Assembly (NCBI RefSeq): GCF_037041345.1
Contig: NZ_CP146287.1
Location: 1,305,501 to 1,369,500, forward strand
Direction: 5' to 3'
Origin: Abiotrophia defectiva ATCC 49176
GTDB lineage: Bacteria > Bacillota > Bacilli > Lactobacillales > Aerococcaceae
Length of the DNA stretch: 64,000 bases
A program made the translations under genes and the position numbers. The notes under the pieces are model-generated. The model made no database searches and was not told where the DNA came from. It saw only the letters and a program-made list of their open reading frames with translations. Each line of letters starts with the position of its first letter. Position 1 is the stretch's first letter. This document shows positions 8,481-16,523 of this stretch, piece after piece.

Positions 8481-9015
8481 GCCCTTCTAGTTCCTCCAGT
8501 TGATTTAATAGTTGATTGACGATATCAAAAGCTCCCTGATCTAAAGCTAGGTCGACCTGCTCCTTCAATTGCTTTCGTCTGACTTGGCGGGTAACCTGAG
8601 TCAATCCCATTTCCAATTGATCCAAAAAGGCACTGTCTTCAGGTAAATAATCCGGTTGAGTAAAGAGATCATAGCGGTAGAGGGTCGCTACATAGTCAGG
8701 GATATTAAGTTCGATGTAAAAAGTAACGGGTTGCACGCCCTGAGTATTAAGTCTCAAATCATGGAAAGCCTGCTCACAAGAACTGTAGGATTTGCCTTCC
8801 TTATAGTAACGGAAAGGCACTGCCGTCTGCTCCACATAGGAGATATAGACACCGTGACTGGCATATTCGACTTGATCCGAGAACTCAACATATTGAATAT
8901 AATCAGGCTGAACCATTAAAAACTCTAAAAAATAATTAACCGTTGGGTTGGCATGCCGATAATGCTGCAAGAGCCAAGCAATAAACTGACGTTTACGTTG
9001 ATGCTTATTAATCAC
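8464..9015 (-). CDS. ypiB: YpiB/UPF0302 family protein
   Basis: A 183-residue soluble protein of unknown biochemical role. It has the conserved N-terminal segment FLEFLMVQPDYIQYVEFSD, a central part with YYKEGKSYSSCEQAFHDLR, and a C-terminal helix (KEQVDLALDQGAFDIVNQLL) typical of YpiB proteins. The start is GTG, with AAAGGAG 8 bases upstream. It follows the TPR gene ypiA, the same pairing as in B. subtilis, which supports a joint function that cannot be read from sequence. Confidence 0.8.
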   Translation of the reverse strand: MINKHQRKRQFIAWLLQHYRHANPTVNYFLEFLMVQPDYIQYVEFSDQVEYASHGVYISYVEQTAVPFRYYKEGKSYSSCEQAFHDLRLNTQGVQPVTFYIELNIPDYVATLYRYDLFTQPDYLPEDSAFLDQLEMGLTQVTRQVRRKQLKEQVDLALDQGAFDIVNQLLNQLEELEGHDQDY

Positions 9016-9043
9016 AGTGTGTTCTCCTTTCCTGGACTTATCT

Positions 9044-10312
9044 TTACACCTCTATATCCTGAGACTCCTGGTCTGCTTCCGCCAAAATCCGGTCTAAAGT
9101 AGCGACTTCTCGGTCTAAGCCCCAAGCCTCAAAATACTGACGGGCTTGTAACCAAAAATCCTGGTCTCCCGCCATCAGGTCCAAGGCCTCTTGATAGGCG
9201 GCTTGAGCCTGATCCCGCTGGTTTAGTTCAGCATAGAGCGGTGCATAGAGACAAGACAGATACTCGGGATCTGGGAAGTCAGGCGCCATGCTATCTAAGA
9301 CCTCTAAGGCTGCCTGGGCGCCCTCGTGCTGACCTAGCCAAGCAATCAGATAAGTGGCAATGGCATAGGTCAAGTCCTCATCTTCTTGGAGCAGATAGGC
9401 ATCCAGCAACTTGTCCTTAATGGTTGGTGTCAGATAGTCAATGGCCTGGCATAAGGCCAGATAATCCGCTATTCGTCCATCATCTGCCAGAGTCACTTGA
9501 AAGAGCCAGTCAAGATTTTCCCTCAAGCTAGCTTGGTGTCCCAGGCCCAAAGCCAATTCTGCCGCTAAGTAATGAATGTCCACAGAATCTGAGTCCAGGG
9601 CAAGAGCTTGTTGAGCAGCCTCATAAGCGAGAGCCAGATGCCCCGCCTTTTGATAGGCCAAGGCCAAGAGGTAGTAATCTTCAGCACTAACCAGTGGCAG
9701 GTCTTCCCAACTTACTAGGGATTGAATCCATTCTAGTTGAATCATCTCATCTTCTAAAGCTAAAGCCAGAAGCCGTTGCCGAATCAAAGCTCGGTCCACC
9801 TTATCTGAAAAGTAGTCTAGCAAGACTTGATAGTAGTCCTTGGCCTTGCTATAGTCCCCCTCTTCAATCTTGACTTGAGCTAGCAGTTGATAGGGCTCAA
9901 ATCGAGTCGGATAGGTTTGAATTAAGTCCTGTAATACCTTCTGGCAGGCCTTCACTTGCCCCAGTTCAAAGAGAATCTGAGCCTCTAACCATTGGACAAG
10001 AAAGACGGCTTGGTCTGTCTTGGCCCGGCTGAGCCATTCATAGGCACTGGGGTAGTCTGCTAGCTGAAAGCAGGCCTTGGCCAGGTAATAAGCAACCTTT
10101 TTCTTATGAGTCAGCTGATAGAGCTGGTCTAAGAGCCAGACTTGCCACTCCCGATAGCCCCGCTTAGCAAAGTAATCCGATAAATCTAGCAGTCCCTGAT
10201 AGGTTTGGGCATCATCTGGTGCCTCTAGGAGTGCTCCTTCTAAGACACTATTCACTTGGTCCAGGGATTGACATTCTTCACAGGCTTCAATCCAACGGCT
10301 AATTTCACTCAT
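9044..10312 (-). CDS. ypiA: TPR-repeat protein, YpiA-like
   Basis: The 422-residue soluble protein is built almost wholly of tetratricopeptide-type helical repeats. Examples are KVAYYLAKACFQLADYPSAYEWL, FEPYQLLAQVKIEEGDYSKAKDYY and DYYLLALAYQKAGHLALAYEAA, each quoted here only in part of its repeat. TPR arrays mediate protein contacts and the partner is unknown. There is no signal peptide. It is the first gene of the ypiA-ypiB-cca-dinG operon, with GGAGG 6 bases before the ATG and an extended -10 promoter just upstream. Synteny with ypiB supports the YpiA name. Confidence 0.8.
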   Translation of the reverse strand: MSEISRWIEACEECQSLDQVNSVLEGALLEAPDDAQTYQGLLDLSDYFAKRGYREWQVWLLDQLYQLTHKKKVAYYLAKACFQLADYPSAYEWLSRAKTDQAVFLVQWLEAQILFELGQVKACQKVLQDLIQTYPTRFEPYQLLAQVKIEEGDYSKAKDYYQVLLDYFSDKVDRALIRQRLLALALEDEMIQLEWIQSLVSWEDLPLVSAEDYYLLALAYQKAGHLALAYEAAQQALALDSDSVDIHYLAAELALGLGHQASLRENLDWLFQVTLADDGRIADYLALCQAIDYLTPTIKDKLLDAYLLQEDEDLTYAIATYLIAWLGQHEGAQAALEVLDSMAPDFPDPEYLSCLYAPLYAELNQRDQAQAAYQEALDLMAGDQDFWLQARQYFEAWGLDREVATLDRILAEADQESQDIEV

Positions 10313-10329
10313 AAGACACCTCCACCTTC

Positions 10330-10338
10330 ATTATACCA
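10330..10338 (-). promoter_or_regulatory. Extended -10 promoter for ypiA operon
   Basis: TGGTATAAT on the minus strand lies about 17 bp before the ypiA ATG, giving a very short leader. Confidence 0.55.
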
Positions 10339-10419
10339 CGAAGCCTAACGGGAGTCACTCCCAGCTAGGCAAAGAGTGCTTAAGTAAGCAACCCACTAAG
10401 GTCGACCAATTTCTAGATA

Positions 10420-10450
10420 AGCAAAGAGGCTAGGATAATCCCAGCCTCTA
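10420..10450 (-). terminator. Terminator after the aquaglyceroporin gene
   Basis: An 11 bp near-perfect stem (10425-10435 with 10439-10449) of the AGAGGCTGGGA type seen again at 15854 and 28709. The T tract is short. Confidence 0.65.
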
Positions 10451-10459
10451 GAATGGTCT

Positions 10460-11203
10460 TTATTTTACTAAGAAGAAAGTGTTGAATACAAAGACTGCTA
10501 AAATGGCAGCACAGATTGGCGCAAGTACTGGTACCCAAGCGTAAGACCAGTTAGAGTCCCCTTTGTTCTTAAGTGGTAAGAATTGGTGAACCAAACGTGG
10601 ACCTAAGTCACGCGCTGGGTTGAGGGCTGGACCGGTTGGCCCACCGACTGCGATAACCAAAGCCCATACCAAGAAACCAAGCGCTAAGTGAGCCAAACCT
10701 GGGTTGTTAGCGAACATTTGCCCTTTGGTAATCCCTACTGCTGCGAAGAAGAGGATGAAAGAACCAATAAATTCGCCCACAAAACCGTTCAAATGGCTGT
10801 TAGCAGCGTTAGCCGTTGAGAAAGTCCCCAAGATGTGAGCTTGGTTGGTTGTTTGATCATAGTAAGGCTTGTACATTGCCACTACTAAGAGTTGACCGAA
10901 CATTGCCCCTAAGAATTGAGCCACAATGTAAGGCACAACTTCTGCCCATGGGAAGTTACCATTGATAGCCAAACCGAGGGTGAAAGCTGGGTTGATGTGG
11001 TTACCGCTGACGTGACCGAAGATCATAGCTGGCATCATAACCGCAAAACCATAACCGATCGCAATCAGGTTCCAACCGTGAGCCCCTTCACCGCTACCCG
11101 CTTTGGTGCCTTTTAAGTCAACGTTGGCAACAGCCCCGTTACCTAAGACGATTAACATGGCAGTGGCTAAAAATTCTGCAAATAAACGTACGCCTAATGA
11201 CAT
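10460..11203 (-). CDS. glpF: MIP-family aquaglyceroporin
   Basis: A channel protein for glycerol or other small uncharged solutes. In some lactic acid bacteria relatives also pass lactic acid. The 247-residue protein has about six hydrophobic segments and both half-helix motifs: NPAFTLG in the first half and NPARDLGPR in the second. The Asp after the second NPAR is typical of glycerol-passing members. AAGGAG precedes the ATG at 11203; an upstream in-frame ATG lacks a ribosome site. It is monocistronic, with a strong -35/-10 promoter, a cre-like site upstream and its own terminator, so CcpA control by carbon source is plausible. Confidence 0.9.
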   Translation of the reverse strand: MSLGVRLFAEFLATAMLIVLGNGAVANVDLKGTKAGSGEGAHGWNLIAIGYGFAVMMPAMIFGHVSGNHINPAFTLGLAINGNFPWAEVVPYIVAQFLGAMFGQLLVVAMYKPYYDQTTNQAHILGTFSTANAANSHLNGFVGEFIGSFILFFAAVGITKGQMFANNPGLAHLALGFLVWALVIAVGGPTGPALNPARDLGPRLVHQFLPLKNKGDSNWSYAWVPVLAPICAAILAVFVFNTFFLVK

Positions 11204-11269
11204 ATTACATAACTCCTTTTTATAATGAAAAATCACACCGTCTGGTGCTGATGGATTATTCCTTTGCTA

Positions 11270-11298
11270 AGTGTACCATATGTCAGGGGGGCTTTCAA
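11270..11298 (-). promoter_or_regulatory. glpF promoter
   Basis: On the minus strand, -35 TTGAAA (11293-11298) and -10 TACACT (11270-11275) are 17 bp apart. Confidence 0.7.
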
Positions 11299-11313
11299 TT
11301 GCCATTTTGTATT

Positions 11314-11327
11314 TCAAAACGCTTTCT
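11314..11327 (-). promoter_or_regulatory. cre-like site upstream of glpF
   Basis: AGAAAGCGTTTTGA matches the CcpA cre pattern TGnAAnCGnTnnCA at all but two fixed positions (first T and the C near the end). It lies about 15 bp upstream of the glpF -35. Confidence 0.4.
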
Positions 11328-11345
11328 TATCAGGATTTTTACCCA

Positions 11346-11381
11346 TCAAAAAACTGGAAACGATATCGCCGTTTCCAGTTA
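11346..11381 (-). terminator. Terminator after ytxH
   Basis: A 10 bp perfect stem (11352-11361 with 11371-11380) is followed on the minus strand by TTTTT. Confidence 0.85.
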
Positions 11382-11388
11382 TCAATTC

Positions 11389-11811
11389 TTAGGCTTCTTC
11401 TGCTTGGTTAGCTTGTTGTTCTAAGGCTTCCTTGAACTCCGTAATAACCGTCTCAGCATCTTCCGCTACTTCCTCTTGTTTTGAAGGGAAGGTCGCGTGA
11501 ACTAATTGGTCCTTGAGTTCTTGGGCTGATTTAGCTAAGCTCACCCGGATTTCTTCCGTCTTGCTGTTAGCCGCATCATAGAAGTTAACCCCTTTTTCGA
11601 CTGCTAAATCGCGGTACTCCCCTGCCCGTTCTAAGGCGAGGTCGCGATATTCAACAAAACGTTCACCTGCTAAGTCCTTGTATTCATGAGCACGCTCAGT
11701 CAAGTCCTCCCGCAATTCTTTCCCTGCCTTTGGGGCATACAAGAGGGCTACGGCAGCCCCTACAAGGCTCCCCCATACTAAACCTGCAAAAAATCCTGAT
11801 TTTCTTGACAT
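11389..11811 (-). CDS. ytxH: YtxH-domain envelope/stress protein
   Basis: A 140-residue protein with an N-terminal hydrophobic segment (GFFAGLVWGSLVGAAVALLY) followed by APKAGKELRE, the YtxH hallmark. A long charged helical region contains three similar stretches, EYKDLAGERF, EYRDLALERA and EYRDLAVEKG, which look like short internal duplications. YtxH proteins are linked to general stress in Bacillus, but their biochemical role is unknown. It follows ytxG by 10 bases in a two-gene operon ended by a terminator. Confidence 0.82.
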   Translation of the reverse strand: MSRKSGFFAGLVWGSLVGAAVALLYAPKAGKELREDLTERAHEYKDLAGERFVEYRDLALERAGEYRDLAVEKGVNFYDAANSKTEEIRVSLAKSAQELKDQLVHATFPSKQEEVAEDAETVITEFKEALEQQANQAEEA

Positions 11812-11821
11812 GCTACATACC

Positions 11822-12358
11822 TCATTTCTTTAGTGTAATTTCGCCCGCCGTGTGTGACGGTTTCTTCTGGATTAGGTAATCCAACTGTGATCCGGTCGCC
11901 TTAGGCTTAGGCTTGTCAGCTGTAGGCGTCGTCGGTTTGACACCCGCCGCTGCTGCTGACGCCTTAGCTTCTGCTTCTTGCTTACGGTTGCCAAAAGGTG
12001 TCACACGTTTTAAGAAGTGGCCTGCCTTGAAGGATTGGGTCACCTTACGAGTAGAAGCCTGTACGCCACTGACTGAAGTCCCCAAATCGCCTACGGCCTT
12101 GAAGAGCGGGTCAGTTTGTGCTAACTTGCCATTCAGATCGTCAACCAAGCTATTGGACTTATTAAGAAGTCCTTCCACTTCAATTGAGAGTTGGTCCACA
12201 TCTTTGGTAATGATTTTGATGGAATCATTGACCTCGACCACCGTTTGCTTAACTTCTTTCATGATTTTGTTGAAACCAATTAAGGTCCAACACAGAAAGA
12301 GGACTAATAGCGCAAAGGCTAGCGCCGCAATCAAGGCCGCAATGCTTGTCCATTCCAT
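11822..12358 (-). CDS. ytxG: DUF948 membrane protein, YtxG-like
   Basis: The 178-residue protein has one N-terminal membrane segment (about 5-27, IAALIAALAFALLVLFLCW). A coiled-coil-like region (VVEVNDSIKIITKDVDQLS to about 100) is typical of DUF948, and an Ala/Lys/Pro-rich tail follows. It is placed directly before ytxH, as in the Bacillus ytxGH pair. The function is unknown; a structural or stress role at the membrane is inferred from family and partner. An extended -10 promoter lies about 40 bp upstream. Confidence 0.8.
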   Translation of the reverse strand: MEWTSIAALIAALAFALLVLFLCWTLIGFNKIMKEVKQTVVEVNDSIKIITKDVDQLSIEVEGLLNKSNSLVDDLNGKLAQTDPLFKAVGDLGTSVSGVQASTRKVTQSFKAGHFLKRVTPFGNRKQEAEAKASAAAAGVKPTTPTADKPKPKATGSQLDYLIQKKPSHTAGEITLKK

Positions 12359-12397
12359 TCTGCCTCAAATCCTTTCACGTTAAACTTTACTATTCTT

Positions 12398-12406
12398 ATC
12401 ATACCA
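12398..12406 (-). promoter_or_regulatory. Extended -10 promoter for ytxG-ytxH
   Basis: TGGTATGAT on the minus strand, about 40 bp before the ytxG ATG. Confidence 0.5.
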
Positions 12407-12435
12407 CGATTCTAAGAGGAGAACAAGGTAAGCAC

Positions 12436-13248
12436 TTAATCCAAGAGATGAATCCCAGCCTGTTGAAGCTGAGTCAAATAGCGGAAATAAAATGCCCCTG
12501 TCAACCGCCCCTGAGCACCGTTGGTCACATAGAAGGAAATCTGATAATAAAATTTCCCTGTGGTCGTATCCTTGACCACACCGCTAATAACCGGTTCAGC
12601 TGTTAAATCCTCTGCATAGTCCTGGCTCAGCCCCTCCGTTATGACTTGAACCTGATGGGCCAAGTCTTCCAGCTGGGTCTGGTCCGTAATGGGTAAATCA
12701 ATGACGATTTGGCGGTTCTCCCGACTAAGGTTATTGACAATACTAATATCTCCATTTGGAATATAGTAGCGATTGCCACTGGTCCCCTGGATAATGGTCG
12801 TCCGAATTCCCACCGTCTGGACCTTGCCTCGAATGTCCCCGATTTTGACTTCTTCGCCTACTTCGTATTGTCCCTCCAAAATAATGAAGAAGCCATTGAC
12901 CACATCGGTAATGAAGTCCTTGATCCCTAACCCGACGGCTACCCCGGCAATCCCGGCCCCGGCTACTAAGGTTGAAACTGGAAAACCTAGGATACCTAGA
13001 ACAGCATAGACATAGAAGAAATAAAAGGCATAGTTAATAGCATTCTTAGTAATGGTCCAAATGGTCTGGAGTCTTTGAGGTGAAGTCTTAGGTGCTACCT
13101 GGAAGACCTTGTGGCGCAATTTGGATTCGAAAAAGCGATTGACCAAGCCTCTCCCCAGCCAAAAGATGACCGTTACTAGGAAGAATTGCCAGAGCCGGTT
13201 GAGAATTTCCGGCCAGGCTAAATGACTAATTTGGTTAAAGACATCCAC
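12436..13248 (-). CDS. Small-conductance mechanosensitive channel, MscS family
   Basis: A 270-residue YkuT-like channel that should open under membrane tension to release solutes. After N-terminal membrane helices comes the pore-lining TM3, rich in Gly/Ala (VAGAGIAGVAVGLGIKDF). The MscS beta domain follows (FFIILEGQYEVGEEVKIGD, YYIPNGDISIVNNLS), then a C-terminal alpha-beta domain. It is last in the murI-rdgB-ysnB-cbpB-mscS operon, 21 bases after cbpB. The next-door c-di-AMP-type CBS protein hints at shared osmotic control, which is inference. No clear terminator is seen after it. Confidence 0.9.
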   Translation of the reverse strand: MDVFNQISHLAWPEILNRLWQFFLVTVIFWLGRGLVNRFFESKLRHKVFQVAPKTSPQRLQTIWTITKNAINYAFYFFYVYAVLGILGFPVSTLVAGAGIAGVAVGLGIKDFITDVVNGFFIILEGQYEVGEEVKIGDIRGKVQTVGIRTTIIQGTSGNRYYIPNGDISIVNNLSRENRQIVIDLPITDQTQLEDLAHQVQVITEGLSQDYAEDLTAEPVISGVVKDTTTGKFYYQISFYVTNGAQGRLTGAFYFRYLTQLQQAGIHLLD

Positions 13249-13269
13249 TGTCTCTGCCTGCCCCCTTTG

Positions 13270-13767
13270 CTAAGCTCCTGTCTTGGCCGTCTCAAATAGT
13301 TTAATGAGTCGAGCCACCTCACCAGGGTTGGAAGTTAAATGTAGGAGATGAGTCAGACGTTGTAGAACATTCTTACGGGTAATAATACCCAAGAAACGGT
13401 TATCCCCATCCACCACACAGACAAAGTTCTGATCAATTAAGTAGTTGAGCACATCCGCTAAATGACAATTATCTTGGACACGCACCGGTTGACTCAGCAT
13501 AACATCACGAACCTTCAACTCGTCCAGGCGCTCCATTTCAATGGCATCTACCGTCATGACGGCTTTGATGATCATGGACATGGAGATGACCCCCATCAAC
13601 TTAGACTCGGCTGACAAAACCGGAATCATGGTATAGTTGGACTGGGTTAAGATTAAAAGCCCGGTACTTAGGGTATGTTGGTCAATCACATTGGCAACAT
13701 TATCCGCTGGAATCATGAAGTCCAGCATCTTGCTAGCCACTAAGGCTTCAATTTTGGGATGTATCAT
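13270..13767 (-). CDS. cbpB: CBS-pair protein, CbpB/DarB (YkuL)-like
   Basis: The 165-residue protein consists of two CBS modules: about 18-75 (DFMIPADNVANVIDQHTL, YTMIPVLS) and 85-145 (VRDVMLSQPVRVQDN, FVCVVDGDNRFLGIITRKN). CbpB in Listeria and DarB in B. subtilis are c-di-AMP-binding proteins of this size that signal to the stringent-response enzyme Rel. Assignment rests on size and domain layout, and ligand binding cannot be seen. GGAGG lies 6 bases before the ATG at 13767; a longer in-frame start at 13797 would place that site inside the gene. It overlaps ysnB by 20 bases. Confidence 0.75.
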   Translation of the reverse strand: MIHPKIEALVASKMLDFMIPADNVANVIDQHTLSTGLLILTQSNYTMIPVLSAESKLMGVISMSMIIKAVMTVDAIEMERLDELKVRDVMLSQPVRVQDNCHLADVLNYLIDQNFVCVVDGDNRFLGIITRKNVLQRLTHLLHLTSNPGEVARLIKLFETAKTGA

Positions 13768-14302
13768 ATCCAGCCTCCTCAAGTAATTTTCGATCAAAAA
13801 CTTGGGTCAACTGATCCAAGCGATGTTTGTCATCATCGTAGAACTCAACTTTAATAGTTTGAGCTTCAAAAGTTAGGATGGCATAGGTCCGATAAGGTAA
13901 GGAGCCCCGTGAGTAGTTAAGGCTACCCGGATTGCAGAGCAAGACGCCATCCTCAATCTTGGCATAGGCCACATGGGTATGGCCGTGGAAGGCAAACTGG
14001 CAGTGATTGTCATGAGCTGCCTTGACCATCCGTTTGCTATTAAAGTAGACATTGTGGAAATGACCATGAGTCAGGAAAATACGCCCTTGGCGAGTGTTGA
14101 TAATCAATTCATCCGGATATTCTGGGTCATAGTCGTTATTACCGGTTACGACCGCATCTACCTTTTCCCAGACGGGATCATCAGGGGCAAACTCTGAATC
14201 TCCGCAATGCAGAATAAGATCAACTTGTGGCCGGTAATACTCCACTAATTCATGGACTTTAGGCCAACGGCCATGATTGTCACTCATTAATAGAATTTTC
14301 AT
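13748..14302 (-). CDS. ysnB: YfcE/YsnB-family metallophosphodiesterase
   Basis: A 184-residue calcineurin-like phosphoesterase with the metal motifs in order: SDNHG (a D-N-H variant of D-x-H), HCGDSE (GD), GNND, THGHFHN and FHGHTH. Members hydrolyse phosphodiesters, but the natural substrate is not established. It stands between rdgB and cbpB, overlapping both. The murI-rdgB-ysnB order matches the B. subtilis racE-ysnA-ysnB region. Confidence 0.9.
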   Translation of the reverse strand: MKILLMSDNHGRWPKVHELVEYYRPQVDLILHCGDSEFAPDDPVWEKVDAVVTGNNDYDPEYPDELIINTRQGRIFLTHGHFHNVYFNSKRMVKAAHDNHCQFAFHGHTHVAYAKIEDGVLLCNPGSLNYSRGSLPYRTYAILTFEAQTIKVEFYDDDKHRLDQLTQVFDRKLLEEAGYDTSQN

Positions 14303-14901
14303 GTTGTCACCTCAAGCCATTCAGGTAGACTAGCCAGGAGGGCCTTAATGGCATTGGCCCGATGGCTGATTTGGTTCTTACGACTTAGTGGGATTTGGGC
14401 AAAGGTAGCCCCTTCTTGGTCCACATAGAATACTGGATCGTAGCCAAAACCCGATTCTCCACTTGGCTCCAGCGCAATAGTCCCATAGGCCCGTCCTTCT
14501 ACGACATGACTGTCATGTTCAGGCGAGGCTAGCACTAAGCAAGTGACGAAGTAGGCCTGGCGTTGATCCCCACTGGCTTGGCTCATTTCCCGCAAGAGTT
14601 TGTCAATATTGGCCTTGTCAGACTTAGGTTGGCCGGCATAGCGAGCCGAATAGATGCCAGGCGCACCATTTAGATAAGGTACTACTAGACCCGAATCATC
14701 TGCTAAGACTGGTAAATTCAAAAGCTTAGCAATGCTTTCTGCCTTGAGTCGGGCATTGGCTTCAAAGCTATCCCCTGTCTCTTCAACCTCTGGTAAATCA
14801 GGATAGTCTAAGAGCGAAACAACTTCAATGCCCTTAGGCCCCAAAAGACGTTCAAATTCGGCTACTTTGCCTTTATTCTGCGTTGCGATGACTAACTTCA
14901 A
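14299..14901 (-). CDS. rdgB: XTP/dITP diphosphatase (non-canonical purine NTPase, RdgB/HAM1)
   Basis: This enzyme removes ITP, dITP and XTP from nucleotide pools. The 200-residue protein has the HAM1 features ATQNKGKVAEFE near the N-terminus, ETGDSFEANARLKAE, LADDSGL, APGIYSARYAG, GFGYDPVF and LSRKNQISHRANA. I choose the TTG at 14901. It has AAGGAG at 9 bases and gives the family N-terminus MKLVIATQ, whereas an ATG 9 bases upstream touches the ribosome site. It overlaps murI by 29 bases and ysnB by 4 bases. Confidence 0.94.
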   Translation of the reverse strand: MKLVIATQNKGKVAEFERLLGPKGIEVVSLLDYPDLPEVEETGDSFEANARLKAESIAKLLNLPVLADDSGLVVPYLNGAPGIYSARYAGQPKSDKANIDKLLREMSQASGDQRQAYFVTCLVLASPEHDSHVVEGRAYGTIALEPSGESGFGYDPVFYVDQEGATFAQIPLSRKNQISHRANAIKALLASLPEWLEVTT

Positions 14902-15724
14902 GAATCTCATCTCCTTCAATTTGGCACTGACCGATGCTTGGCTCTGCTTGTTCCAACCAAGCAGTCACGAACTGAGCAAATTGCTTTGCATCCCCTGTCG
15001 TATAGAACTGCTGGCTTGGTGGCTGAATCTGCGCATCTTTGGCACTACGACTCAAACCAAAATAGTCTAAGAGCATGCTGACCTCATTCAAGGTCTCTAC
15101 GCCTGAATCAATCAAGGTCACTCCTTGCCCCATGACCGCCTGAATCAGTGGCTTGAGGTGGGGATAATGGGTGCAACCCATGACCAGAGTATCAATCCCT
15201 GTCTGGTCAAAGGCACTTAAGCTTTCTCGAACCTGCTGCCAGGCCAGAGGGCTATTAAGCTGGTGATTTTCTACTAATTGGACAAAGCTTGGGCAGGCCA
15301 CACTCGTAACCTGCAGATAGTCTGCCTTATCCTTCATGACCCGTTCATAAAGGTTACTTGCAATGGTCCCCTGGGTCCCGATAACGCCGATATGGTTATT
15401 TTCTGTCCGCTCAATGGCAGCCCGGCTACCAGGATGAATGACCCCGACCACTGGAATGTCCAAGGTCTGGCGAATCTCTTCCAAGGCTGCAGCTGTCCCG
15501 GTATTGCAGGCAATGACTAGCATCTTAATGCCTTTTTTAAGCAGGAAACGGCTTAACTGCCAAATAAAATCCTTAACCTCTTCCATGGACCGTGGTCCAT
15601 ATGGGCAACGGGCATTGTCCCCCAAGTAAATAATGGATTCATTAGGCAGTTGCTTGAGGCTCTGCTTGACCACTGTCAGGCCCCCATAACCTGAATCGAT
15701 AAAGCCAATTGGTAAATCTTTCAT
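14873..15724 (-). CDS. murI: Glutamate racemase
   Basis: This cytosolic enzyme makes D-glutamate for peptidoglycan. The 283-residue protein has both catalytic cysteine regions (VIACNTGTAAA and VMGCTHYPHL), the YLGDNARCPYG segment and an N-terminal DSGYGGLTV. The family usually has DSGVGG, so the Tyr is a small local variation near the active-site Asp. The ATG at 15724 is preferred because AAGGA is 9 bases away; the ATG 9 bases upstream abuts the ribosome site. It leads the operon murI-rdgB-ysnB-cbpB-mscS. Confidence 0.95.
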   Translation of the reverse strand: MKDLPIGFIDSGYGGLTVVKQSLKQLPNESIIYLGDNARCPYGPRSMEEVKDFIWQLSRFLLKKGIKMLVIACNTGTAAALEEIRQTLDIPVVGVIHPGSRAAIERTENNHIGVIGTQGTIASNLYERVMKDKADYLQVTSVACPSFVQLVENHQLNSPLAWQQVRESLSAFDQTGIDTLVMGCTHYPHLKPLIQAVMGQGVTLIDSGVETLNEVSMLLDYFGLSRSAKDAQIQPPSQQFYTTGDAKQFAQFVTAWLEQAEPSIGQCQIEGDEILEVSHRNAE

Positions 15725-15766
15725 GACATTCATTCCTTAACTAGACTTTCTAATACGCTTACTTCT

Positions 15767-15775
15767 ATTCTATCA
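15767..15775 (-). promoter_or_regulatory. Extended -10 promoter for the murI operon
   Basis: TGATAGAAT on the minus strand lies about 42 bp before the murI ATG. The -35 is weak (TTTAGT at 17 bp). Confidence 0.5.
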
Positions 15776-15853
15776 CAAATACCCATCAAACTAAACGGAT
15801 GACCTCTGGCGATAAGGAAATCTTTAAAAATATGTGTCTAAGTCTACACACGA

Positions 15854-15884
15854 CAAAAGAGGCTGGGATGGTTCCCAGCCTCTT
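15854..15884 (-). terminator. Terminator of the V-ATPase operon
   Basis: An 11 bp perfect stem (15858-15868 with 15873-15883) of the AGAGGCTGGGA type, followed on the minus strand by TTTT. It starts right after the ntpD stop. Confidence 0.88.
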
Positions 15885-15888
15885 AGGC

Positions 15889-16512
15889 TTACATATTTTT
15901 CACTTTCATCATCCGAATCAGGTTGGCCCGTTCGGCTTCTTCAAGCTTCATTTCGATATAGTAGATGGTCTCTTCTAACTGCGGAATAATCTGATACTCT
16001 AAACCATTAACACGGCGACGTGTTTTTTCAATCTCATCTGCCATGAGTTGGCAAGTCTTCTCGATTTCCGCTAACTTCAAGAGGTCGTCTAGGGAGGCCG
16101 TAATCGAGCCAATAGCCTGGTCCATTTCGCTGTTGGACCCGACATAGGAGTAAGGTACTTCGCTAGCATTGGCTGCTTCCTTGACATCTGCGAAGAGCTT
16201 AGGCACCGCCACACTCATGATGGAGTCCTGACGAATTTCTAGGGCCACTTCCTTGGATGGTACGGCAAAGAGTTCCTGCACCATAGCATCACTCTCTACC
16301 GACTTAGCCAATACGAAGTCTTGCATGCCTTCAACTAAGTTCCCTTCCACCTTCTGACGAAGTTGGTTGTTCTGCCGGATTAATTCAATGAACTGTCTCA
16401 TCAATTCATCCCGCTTATCCTTGAGGAGCTTGTGGCCACGGCTGGCGATTTTCAGACGATCCTTGAGGTTATTAAGTTCCATCCGGGTCGGTTTGACATC
16501 TAAGCGCGCCAT
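15889..16512 (-). CDS. ntpD: V-type ATPase subunit D (central stalk)
   Basis: Subunit D is the rotor shaft inside the A3B3 head and couples ATP hydrolysis to ring rotation. The 207-residue protein has the family start [20 protein letters not shown] and long N- and C-terminal helices that form the coiled coil ([21 protein letters not shown] near the end). It is the last gene of the ntpFIKECGABD operon, followed at once by a terminator. The E. hirae operon continues with ntpH and ntpJ, but here neither is present. Confidence 0.93.
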   Translation of the reverse strand: MARLDVKPTRMELNNLKDRLKIASRGHKLLKDKRDELMRQFIELIRQNNQLRQKVEGNLVEGMQDFVLAKSVESDAMVQELFAVPSKEVALEIRQDSIMSVAVPKLFADVKEAANASEVPYSYVGSNSEMDQAIGSITASLDDLLKLAEIEKTCQLMADEIEKTRRRVNGLEYQIIPQLEETIYYIEMKLEEAERANLIRMMKVKNM

Positions 16513-16523
16513 CTTCCATCCCC

